Shown in pieces: positions 16,205 to 23,268 of a DNA stretch of 64,000 nucleotides. Origin of the DNA: Tolypothrix tenuis PCC 7101 (GTDB taxonomy: Bacteria > Cyanobacteriota > Cyanobacteriia > Cyanobacteriales > Nostocaceae); assembly GCF_002368295.1 (NCBI RefSeq), contig NZ_AP018248.1, positions 3,453,502 through 3,517,501 of the forward strand. Reading direction: 5' to 3'. Below the pieces are notes generated by a model that searched no databases, was not told the DNA's origin, and saw only the letters and a program-made list of their open reading frames with translations. A program made the position numbers and the translations under genes. Position 1 is the stretch's first letter; each line of letters begins with the position of its first letter.

Positions 16205-17555
16205 ACCGCCCCAACTTATTAGGAATACCCTCACAACCGCCAGGAATTGTACTTCTAGATTGTTCGCCACACCAAGCGCAGCAATAATAACGTGCTGAAT
16301 CAGTCATTCGCTGCACATCTGTAAAATCGGCATTTTCTACGACAGCGCCAGTGTGTTCGCCAGTGTGATAATTTGGCGGTTCGGTGCGGCTGCGGGGTGA
16401 TGCTTTTTCTACTGAACCATAAAAGAGACGTACTCCGTTTAAATCGGCGTTGCGGAGTTTGGCATCATATAAAATGGTACGGGAAAGGTTGGCTTTGACT
16501 AAATCACAACCGCTGAGGTCGGCGCGGACAAGATTAGCTTCGCTGAGATCAGTCCAGCGTAAATCTGTACCAGCTAAATCTGCGCCAGCTAGCATTACGC
16601 CTAAATCGATGACACGCACACCTTCGAGACGGTCTTCAGCATATCCACCAATACCGTTAAGAATAGCTCTTCCCAAACGCCGATCGCGTTTTAGGGGTGT
16701 AAGTAATTTGGAACGGGAAAGAAAGCGGAGAATCTTCGCTTTTCCGCTACCATCAACACTACTAAAAATTGCGGCTGTGCGTCCTTCTGCAATTGACCTT
16801 TCTTGCGGCCAATCTTCTAATAGTCCTTCTTCATCTAAGACTAAATCGGAAATACCTTGAAAATACGAGTCGATTGTTTGCTGCTGAGTAATGATATTTT
16901 GTTGCACTGTCAGCAGATTTTGCTGAATTGTTAAGTCTTTGGAAATGACGTATTGTCGCCAAGCTACGTAAACAGCAATGATGGCGATGAGAATTTGTCC
17001 CAAAGCGCCGAACCATTCCGCCAAAGTTCCAGAAGCTTCCCAATTAATTTTGCGTCCGGTGGCTAATAAGCGATCGCCTAAACCCGAAAATCTCACAAAG
17101 CCAATGAGCGCTACAATTAGTCCGATAAACGCAATGAACAGCGTTCTATCTTGGGGTGTGAACCACTTGATGAGCAGATTTTGCACCCAAGGCCAGAGCA
17201 TCGCTAGGGATAATATTAAGGTGATCAGCGTTCCGAAAGCACCAATAAACCAGTTATTCAGGATTAATCCCAGGATAGTAATTGCGATCGCTAATAAAGT
17301 AAGTACTAATGCTCTGGTTTTGACAGAAAATTGATTGCTCTTTGCTGGCTGGAAAAAAGAACGAGCTTGTTTAAGTGCTGCGGTATTTTGTGGCGATTGC
17401 AAAGCGGAAATTGCAGCTAAAGCCTGTTGTGTCGCCAATCCTTCTGGTGTCAGGTGATGCTCACCTGTACCACCATCAAAATCATCTGGTTGTAAATCAT
17501 CTTCTGAGAAGGGTTCTGGGGTTGGGATGTCGGAAGAGTTGGAATCATTCGTCAT
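16203..17555 (-). CDS. Pentapeptide-repeat membrane protein
   Basis: A 450-residue protein. The N-terminus (1-70) is acidic and disordered. Roughly four hydrophobic helices (about 80-215) follow, then a Gln-rich coiled-coil stretch (IQQNLLTVQQNIITQQQ). A run of A(D/N)LxX pentapeptides spans about residues 320-370 and resumes at ENADFTD. The C-terminus is Cys-rich (YYCCAWCGEQSRSTIPGGCEGIPN), a tail typical of cyanobacterial members, and may bind metal. Pentapeptide beta-helices are scaffolds for protein interaction; a specific role cannot be named. The stop codon falls in the heptamer array. Confidence 0.85.
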   Translation of the reverse strand: MTNDSNSSDIPTPEPFSEDDLQPDDFDGGTGEHHLTPEGLATQQALAAISALQSPQNTAALKQARSFFQPAKSNQFSVKTRALVLTLLAIAITILGLILNNWFIGAFGTLITLILSLAMLWPWVQNLLIKWFTPQDRTLFIAFIGLIVALIGFVRFSGLGDRLLATGRKINWEASGTLAEWFGALGQILIAIIAVYVAWRQYVISKDLTIQQNLLTVQQNIITQQQTIDSYFQGISDLVLDEEGLLEDWPQERSIAEGRTAAIFSSVDGSGKAKILRFLSRSKLLTPLKRDRRLGRAILNGIGGYAEDRLEGVRVIDLGVMLAGADLAGTDLRWTDLSEANLVRADLSGCDLVKANLSRTILYDAKLRNADLNGVRLFYGSVEKASPRSRTEPPNYHTGEHTGAVVENADFTDVQRMTDSARYYCCAWCGEQSRSTIPGGCEGIPNKLGR

Positions 17556-17706
17556 TCTTTCTATTTTGCCCCACCATACTCAGTTCAGCGTGATATGCGT
17601 CTAGACAAATATTTTCTCGTTAGGGCTGTCCACGGTCAAGAGTCAAGAGTCAAAAGTCAAAAACTACACCCGTGAGTTGATCAACGAATACTATAGAATC
17701 GCGAAT

Positions 17707-17937
17707 GAGGCTTTTTTGCTCGTCAACGAGGTTATTTTGCTCGTTAATGAGGTTATTTTGCTCGTTAATGAGGTTATTTTGCTCGTCAGCGAGGTTATTT
17801 TGCTCGTTAATGAGGTTATTTTGCTCGTTAATGAGGTTATTTTGCTCGTCAGCGAGGTTATTTTGCTCGTCAGCGAGGTTATTTTGCTCGTCAATGAGGC
17901 TTTTTTGCTCGTTAATGAGGTTATTTTGCTCGTCAGC
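17707..17937. repeat. 21-bp tandem array, 11 units
   Basis: Eleven units of exactly 21 bp, consensus gaggttattttgctcgt plus a variable four-base tail (taat, cagc, caac or caat), occupy 231 bp. Because the unit is a multiple of three and lacks stops, long frames are open on both strands; the leftward frame reads (LINEQNN)n. That is not evidence of translation. There are no spacers, so this is not a CRISPR array. The period equals about two helical turns of DNA. Confidence 0.95.
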
Positions 17938-18029
17938 GAGGCTTTGAGCTTCATTAGACTTCTTGCACAAATACAAAACTTACCCTCATCCCCCAGCCCC
18001 CAATACTGCTTGGTTAAGGATTTTCAACT

Positions 18030-18127
18030 CGGAATTTGGTTTGGGGAAAAGGTGAAAGGGTAAGGGTTAAAGGTTTTTCTTGCCCCTTTTCCCCTTCCCC
18101 TTTTACCCTTAACCGACAAGTATTGCC
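18030..18127 (+). repeat. Dispersed ~95-bp repeat, copy 1
   Basis: Purine-rich start (ggggaaaaggtgaaagg), then gggttaaaggttttt, pyrimidine-rich end and a terminal cgacaagtattgc. Related copies lie at 28305-28402 (inverted) and 55383-55475 (same orientation). The two halves can pair, forming a long imperfect hairpin. Confidence 0.75.
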
Positions 18128-18215
18128 CCAGCCCCTTCTCCCGAAATTGAGAGAAGGGGAGTCGATATCAAAGTCCCTCTCCCATGCTTGAGAGAGGGAT
18201 TTAGGGTGAGGGCAA
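18128..18215. repeat. G/C-rich hairpin repeat
   Basis: Contains paired ccccttctcc / gagaagggg and ccctctccc / gagagaggg arms, followed by ttagggtgagggc. The same building blocks occur in the repeats at 57031-57292 and 62794-63057. Confidence 0.65.
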
Positions 18216-18247
18216 AGATTCATGCAAGAGGTCTATTTTCAAGGTAA

Positions 18248-18275
18248 GGTGCGTTACGCCGTAGGCTAACGCACC
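18248..18275. repeat. ggtgcgtta hairpin, copy 1
   Basis: Inverted repeat ggtgcgtta...taacgcacc with a 10-nt centre. Further members lie at 23110-23186, 43911-43950, 58605-58635 and 63065-63097. Confidence 0.75.
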
Positions 18276-18387
18276 AGAAATTCTCATGTTACTGGAAGCC
18301 AAAACAATCACATACCCAACAATTCCATTGTCTACCTAGATCTGAAAGTTTGCGATAATATGGCGCTAAAATCAGCAACTCAGATTT

Positions 18388-19719
18388 ATGACGCAGGATT
18401 TTGCATTATTAAAGCGGATATACAATGCTTTTGACCCATTTCGCCCCTTACCCGCAGGAGATCCGGCTTATGTTGATTGTACAGAAGTGCGGGGAGATGG
18501 GGACATATTAGTAGAAGTCGGCAGAGAGATTTTATATTCAGATAGAATGACCTCGCAACTGTATGCAGGTCATCGCGGTGCGGGGAAATCTACAGAATTG
18601 CTGCGGTTACAAAAATATTTAGATGAGCAAGGTTGCTTTGTAGTTTATTTTGCCGCCGATGAACAAGATATTGAACCAGAAGATGCCCAATATACTGATA
18701 TTCTGTTAGCTTGTACCCGCCATTTACTAGAAGCATTAAAAGATAGTACTTCTCCAGCTAGTTTGTTGAACTGGTTAAGCGAACGTTGGCAAGATTTAAA
18801 AGATTTAGCATTAACTGAAGTTTCCTTACAAAGCTTAAGTATAGAAGGACAAATTTCCCAATTTGCTAAATTAACGGCAAATTTGCGAACAGAACCCACC
18901 CAACGCCAAAAAATTCGCGAGCGTGTCAATCCGCATACAATTACTTTGATTGCAGCATTAAATGAATTTATTCAAGATGCTAAAAAGCATTTACCTGCAG
19001 GATATTCTCAACTTGTATTAATTGCTGATAACTTAGACCGGATTGTACCGATAGCTCAAGAAGATGGACGCAGCAATCACGACCAAATTTTTCTTGACCG
19101 TAGCGAACAACTGCAAGCTTTAGATTGTCATTTGCTGTACACAATACCCATTTCTTTGCTGTATTCCAATCGCGCTGCAGACCTAGCCAATATTTATGGT
19201 AATACTCAAGTATTGCCGATGATAATGGTGCAAACGCCAGATAATCAACCATATCAACGGGGAATTAATAAAGTTACAGAAATTCTGCAAAAGCGTCTGA
19301 GTTTAATCGACCCAAGCTTATCGATAGTCGATATGTTTGAGCAGCGAGAAGCTTTAGAAAGACTGTGCCTGATGAGTGGAGGTCATGTGCGAAATTTATT
19401 ATTATTAATGAAGGAGGCGATTAAATACACTAACAGCTTACCCATTCCTACCAGAGCTTTACAGCGCTCATTTAGTGAGTTGCGAAATACTTATCGAAAT
19501 ACAGTTTTTGCTAATGAATGGGAAGCACTGACAAATGTGTATCATTCTAAAGAAATAGAAAACGATTCATTGTATCGAGGTTTATTATTTAATCGCTGTA
19601 TTTTAGAATATCGTTATTTAAATGGAGATGGAGAAAGTCAAGTTTGGTATGATATTCATCCTCTCATTAAGGGAATTAAAGAATTTCAAGATACCTTTAA
19701 TCGATTGTATCCAGCATAG
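18388..19719 (+). CDS. P-loop NTPase (AAA/STAND-like) of a predicted two-gene system
   Basis: A 443-residue soluble ATPase. Walker A is AGHRGAGKST (near residue 65); a Walker B-like LVLIADNLDRIVP follows near residue 215; a sensor-like LLYTIPISLLYS and a conserved LCLMSGGHVRNLLLLMKEAI segment are visible. The C-terminal part (about 380-443) looks like a winged-helix region ending WYDIHPLIKGIKEFQ. The fold is ORC/STAND-like. The next codirectional gene encodes a TPR protein with its own NTPase-like N-terminus lacking a Walker A, and the two probably act together. No effector domain is evident. Regulatory or conflict-system roles are inference from architecture. Confidence 0.8.
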   Translation: MTQDFALLKRIYNAFDPFRPLPAGDPAYVDCTEVRGDGDILVEVGREILYSDRMTSQLYAGHRGAGKSTELLRLQKYLDEQGCFVVYFAADEQDIEPEDAQYTDILLACTRHLLEALKDSTSPASLLNWLSERWQDLKDLALTEVSLQSLSIEGQISQFAKLTANLRTEPTQRQKIRERVNPHTITLIAALNEFIQDAKKHLPAGYSQLVLIADNLDRIVPIAQEDGRSNHDQIFLDRSEQLQALDCHLLYTIPISLLYSNRAADLANIYGNTQVLPMIMVQTPDNQPYQRGINKVTEILQKRLSLIDPSLSIVDMFEQREALERLCLMSGGHVRNLLLLMKEAIKYTNSLPIPTRALQRSFSELRNTYRNTVFANEWEALTNVYHSKEIENDSLYRGLLFNRCILEYRYLNGDGESQVWYDIHPLIKGIKEFQDTFNRLYPA

Positions 19720-19782
19720 AAATAAATACAGATGTTATGAACAATACTTTCACAAAAATGCAAGAACCTAGTACTAGCTGCA

Positions 19783-19968
19783 AGATCCCCGACTTCTTGA
19801 AGGATGCAGCTGGCGAATAGGGGGTAAGACCCCTCAAATAAACGATAAAACAAGGCTTTCAAAAGGCGATCGCATTATGAGGATTGCGTCTTAAACCCTA
19901 TAAAATCGTGGTGGTGAGGGGTGTCACCTACCATTCGCCAGCTGTATCCTTGAAGAAGTCGGGGATCT
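19783..19968. repeat. MITE-like inverted-repeat element
   Basis: Arms of about 54 bp (19783-19836 and 19915-19968) are complementary with a few mismatches. The outer 36 bp differ at only two positions. The unpaired centre is about 80 bp and contains a gcgatcgc site. There is no coding capacity. The size, terminal inverted repeats and intergenic position resemble a miniature inverted-repeat element; target-site duplications were not evident. Confidence 0.75.
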
Positions 19969-20008
19969 GACCCCTCTTTACCCTATCAGGTATTACACAG
20001 CTAAGATT

Positions 20009-21682
20009 ATGACCCTAAAACTGACTGATTGGGATGAGGATTTACCATCAGAAGAAGATGAAGAATATCAAGCTTTAGTCCGTACACTGAATTTTACAGA
20101 AAGTTTTGGCTTATTATTTGTCCGTTGCTCTCCGGCTGAAGGTGAGCAGTTAATTGCTAAAGTAAAAGAAGATATTTCCAATAAAAATATTGAAGTACTA
20201 CGACTTGAACAAGACGTTGATAATTTATATGAAATAATTAATACTTTAGGCAATAAAGAACAAATAAATATTTTATTTATTACAGGGTTAGAGCATTCGT
20301 TTTATAAATATGAAGAATGCAAAAGCTTAATGGGTTGGAATAGTAGAGATATTTATTTATATAGTTGGAATGGTGTTCCGCCTGTTTTAATTAACTTAAA
20401 CCAACAGCGAGAACGGTTTAAAGAGAACTTTAATATCTGTTTTGTGTTCTTGCTACCGATATTTGCAATTAAATATTTTATTCAACGTGCGCCAGACTTT
20501 TTTGATTGGCGTTCAGGCTTGTTTGAAGTTCCTATAGATTCAGAAACTTTAGAACAAGAGTCATCACGCATTATTCAGGATGGAAATTATGAAAAGTATC
20601 TCGCTCTAACTCCAGAAGAAAGAACTCAAGAAATACTAAAAATTCAAGAATTAATAGCACAAACCTATCAAACGCCTGATCGTCAATATTATTTACTGAT
20701 TAACCTGGGGAGTTTGCACTTAGCTGGACAAGATTACAAAGAAGCGATGGATACCTACGAAAAAGCACTAGAAATTAAACCAGATGACCGCTATGCTTTA
20801 AACTTAAGAGGAATTGCGCTATTAAATTTAGGACGCTATGAAGAAGCAGTTGCATCCTATAACAAAGGCTTGAAGATTCAACCAGACCAGTATGCTTGGT
20901 ATTTCAGGGGGAATGCGCTCAGGAATTTAGGACACTATGAAGAAGCGATTGCATCCTATGACAAAGCACTCGAACTTAAACCTGATTACCACCAAGCTTG
21001 GTATTTCCGGGGGAATGCGCTCAGGAATTTAGGACGCTATGAAGAAGCGATTGCATCCTATGACAAAGCACTCGAACTTAAACCTGATTACCATCAAGCT
21101 TGGTATTTCCGGGGGAATGCACTAAGTGATTTAGGACGCTATGAAGAAGCTATCGGCACTTACGAGCAAGCCATCCAGATTAAACCTGATTTACACCAAG
21201 CTTGGTACAACAAAGGCAATGTACTGTCTGCTATAGGACGCTATGAAGAAGCTATCGTATCCTACAACAAAGCATTGGAATTTCAACCTGATGATCACGC
21301 AACTTGGAAAAGCAGGGGAATTGCACTCCAAAATTTAGAACATTATGAAGAAGCAGTTGCATCCTACAAGAAAGTGCTAGCAATTAAACCTGATGACCAC
21401 CAAGCTTGGGGCAATAGGGGAATTGCACTAATCCGTTTAGGACACAATCAAGAAGCAATCACATCATTCGATAAAGTATTGGAAATTCAACCTGATGACT
21501 ACCGAGTTTATTACAATAAAGCTTGCTGTTATGCACTTCAAAGTAATATTGAGCAGGCATTAGAAAATCTGCGACAAGCAATTAACCTAAATCCTGATAA
21601 ATATCGAGAAATGGCAAAAACTGACTCTGATTTTGATAGCATTCGAGATGATGAGCTCTTTCAAGCATTGATTCAAGGATAG
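20009..21682 (+). CDS. TPR protein with degenerate NTPase-like N-terminal domain
   Basis: A 557-residue protein. Residues 1-185 form an unfamiliar alpha/beta domain: LLFVRCSPAEGEQLIAKV sits where a P-loop would be but lacks GKS/T, INILFITGLEHS resembles Walker B, and RAPDFFDWRSGLFEVP is a striking end motif. Residues about 230-540 contain at least eight TPR units of 34 residues, two of them nearly identical (HQAWYFRGNAL...EEAIASYDKALELKPD). It follows the P-loop NTPase gene on the same strand, separated by the MITE-like element. I infer a sensor or adaptor for that NTPase. The extreme similarity of the TPR units suggests recent duplication. Confidence 0.75.
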   Translation: MTLKLTDWDEDLPSEEDEEYQALVRTLNFTESFGLLFVRCSPAEGEQLIAKVKEDISNKNIEVLRLEQDVDNLYEIINTLGNKEQINILFITGLEHSFYKYEECKSLMGWNSRDIYLYSWNGVPPVLINLNQQRERFKENFNICFVFLLPIFAIKYFIQRAPDFFDWRSGLFEVPIDSETLEQESSRIIQDGNYEKYLALTPEERTQEILKIQELIAQTYQTPDRQYYLLINLGSLHLAGQDYKEAMDTYEKALEIKPDDRYALNLRGIALLNLGRYEEAVASYNKGLKIQPDQYAWYFRGNALRNLGHYEEAIASYDKALELKPDYHQAWYFRGNALRNLGRYEEAIASYDKALELKPDYHQAWYFRGNALSDLGRYEEAIGTYEQAIQIKPDLHQAWYNKGNVLSAIGRYEEAIVSYNKALEFQPDDHATWKSRGIALQNLEHYEEAVASYKKVLAIKPDDHQAWGNRGIALIRLGHNQEAITSFDKVLEIQPDDYRVYYNKACCYALQSNIEQALENLRQAINLNPDKYREMAKTDSDFDSIRDDELFQALIQG

Positions 21683-21765
21683 CTAATGAGTAATGCATCT
21701 AATCTATAAGAGATAAAACCCCACCGCTACAATATAAATACAATCAACATTTTGCTAGTTACCTT

Positions 21766-22092
21766 ATGACTCTCAAAGAACTAGAAAATCAAATCCTTGC
21801 ACTACTGCCAACAGAAAAGGCGGCAATTATCCAAAGCCTAACTCAAAGCATCAATATTGGAGCAAAAGGTATTACTAAAACTCCTGGTGTTTGTGGTGGA
21901 GAAGCCTGTATCGCTGGAACTAGGATTGCAGTTTGGCTATTAGTCGAAGCACGCCGTTTGGGAATTACTGAAGTTCAAATTTTGCAAGATTATCCACATA
22001 TCAGCGCAGCAGATTTAGTTAATGCTTGGATCTATGCAGATGCTTATCCTGAAGAAATTGAAGCAGCTATCCGTGCTAATGAGGCTGCTTAA
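21766..22092 (+). CDS. DUF433 family antitoxin
   Basis: A 108-residue protein with the DUF433 signature: GVCGGEACIAGTRIAVWLLVEARRLGITEVQILQDYPHIS, a winged-HTH-like fold that acts as DNA-binding antitoxin in VapB-like pairs. It ends 3 bp before a DUF5615 PIN-like gene, the classic partner. The pair follows the TPR gene by about 80 bp on the same strand, so it may be cotranscribed with it or have its own promoter. No toxin activity has been shown here; the assignment rests on family pairing. Confidence 0.88.
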   Translation: MTLKELENQILALLPTEKAAIIQSLTQSINIGAKGITKTPGVCGGEACIAGTRIAVWLLVEARRLGITEVQILQDYPHISAADLVNAWIYADAYPEEIEAAIRANEAA

Positions 22093-22095
22093 ATC

Positions 22096-22437
22096 ATGGC
22101 ACGTTTATATGCTGATGAAATGTTCCCTCAGCAAGTGAGTGAATTATTACGCACGATGGGGCATGATGTTTTAACAGTACAAGAAGCTGGTAATGCAAAT
22201 TTAGGTATTCCCGATGAGGAAGTGTTAGCTTTTGCAATCAGCGATAATCGAGCTGTTATTACACTAAATCGTCAAGACTTTATCAAACTGCATAAAAGCT
22301 TACCAGAACATTTAGGTATTATTGTTTGTACAAATGATGCTGATAGGTCGCGAATGGCAACTCGAATTAGTGAAGCAATTAATCAAGAAGAAACATTAAC
22401 AGGTAAGTTGATTCGCGTTGTACGCCCTAGCAATTGA
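22096..22437 (+). CDS. DUF5615 PIN-like toxin
   Basis: A 113-residue Mut7-C/PIN-like protein. It begins MARLYADEMFPQQVSELLRTMGHDV, with the leading acidic residue of the nuclease site, and has AFAISDNRAVITLNRQDF with further acidic positions. It is the toxin candidate of the DUF433 pair, probably an RNase. The start lies 3 bp after the antitoxin stop, which implies translational coupling. All expected acidic residues appear present, so it is probably intact. Confidence 0.86.
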   Translation: MARLYADEMFPQQVSELLRTMGHDVLTVQEAGNANLGIPDEEVLAFAISDNRAVITLNRQDFIKLHKSLPEHLGIIVCTNDADRSRMATRISEAINQEETLTGKLIRVVRPSN

Positions 22438-22445
22438 AAGCGATA

Positions 22446-23087
22446 TCAAATTTGCTCTCTCACCCATTTCCTAAATGCTCTTAATGCTGGACTTCTCCCC
22501 ACAGTTCGGCTTTGTTCAACAAAACGAAGAATTGTTTCCACAATAGGCAAATTAGGAAAATTAGGACTAATTTCTGATTGAATATATTTACCATTCCGAA
22601 AAAGATTAATTTGTAACTTGCCATCTTCATATAACCAAAGTTCAGGAACTCTTAAAGCCTCGTAAGCCTCCAGTTGAGTTTTAGAAGTAACATCAACTTC
22701 AATTACTAAATCGGGTGGTGGATCAACTGTTAAATCGATGCGCTCTTTACCAATCATTTGAGCATGATTTTGAATGTAAAATGAATCATCTGGCTCTACA
22801 CCACAAGCCATATCTTCACGTTTAAAGGTGGTTGAGCCAAAACTTTCGCAATCAATCTCTAACTCCTCTAGCAAAATTTTGACTAAATCCCCAATAATAA
22901 CTTTAGCTACTTCATGCTTTGGTAATGGCATTCTCATCTCCAACGTTCCCTGGCTGTAAGCTAATCGCGCTGCTCGATGGTCGCCAAGTTCTTCTAAAAT
23001 TGCTTGAAATTCTTGCCAATTAACATTGTGAAGTATCACTCTGTGTCCCGGCGGAACACTTAATTGTCGTAATTGAAGTGTTACCAT
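22446..23087 (-). CDS. Uma2 family (DUF820) PD-(D/E)XK nuclease-like protein
   Basis: A 213-residue protein of the large cyanobacterial Uma2 family. Family marks are GTLEMRMPLPKHEVAK, the VEPDDSFYI stretch, and PDLVIEVDVTSKTQ, which holds the PD-(D/E)XK acidic residues, then RVPELWLYEDGKL. Members often occur in dozens of copies per genome; their cellular role is unknown, although a restriction-endonuclease-like fold is established. It is convergent with the toxin gene, 8 bp apart. Confidence 0.9.
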   Translation of the reverse strand: MVTLQLRQLSVPPGHRVILHNVNWQEFQAILEELGDHRAARLAYSQGTLEMRMPLPKHEVAKVIIGDLVKILLEELEIDCESFGSTTFKREDMACGVEPDDSFYIQNHAQMIGKERIDLTVDPPPDLVIEVDVTSKTQLEAYEALRVPELWLYEDGKLQINLFRNGKYIQSEISPNFPNLPIVETILRFVEQSRTVGRSPALRAFRKWVREQI

Positions 23088-23109
23088 TACTAACCACTAA
23101 ATTGAAGTC

Positions 23110-23186
23110 GTAGGGTGTGTTATGCCGTATGCTAACGCACCATCCGAGATTTTCGGTGCGTTAAACTTCGTTATAACGCACCCTAC
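23110..23186. repeat. ggtgcgtta hairpin, copy 2
   Basis: Composite palindrome: tagggtgtgttatgcc... pairs with ...ataacgcaccctac, with an internal ggtgcgttaa element. It lies in the promoter-side gap of the Uma2 gene and is non-coding. Confidence 0.8.
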
Positions 23187-23207
23187 TAAAATAAATCTCT
23201 TCAACAA

Positions 23208-23237
23208 ATCGCCCTGCACTTATGAGCACAGGGCGAT
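23208..23237 (-). terminator. Hairpin downstream of EF-G-like gene
   Basis: Arms atcgccctg and cagggcgat surround a 12-nt loop. On the minus strand it is followed by a short T-rich stretch. Position 32 bp after the EF-G-like stop fits a terminator. Confidence 0.55.
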
Positions 23238-23268
23238 GATTTTAGATTAATTGTAAATCCCAACAAAA

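Noticed and set aside
17707..17937. Possible CRISPR array
   Set aside because: Units are head-to-tail without unique spacers, and no cas genes are near; the same holds for 58231-58545.
17650..17976. 108-residue frame reading (LINEQNN)n on the minus strand
   Set aside because: It follows from a 21-bp stop-free repeat; the opposite strand is open too, and no good ribosome-binding site was seen. I keep the array but do not call a gene.
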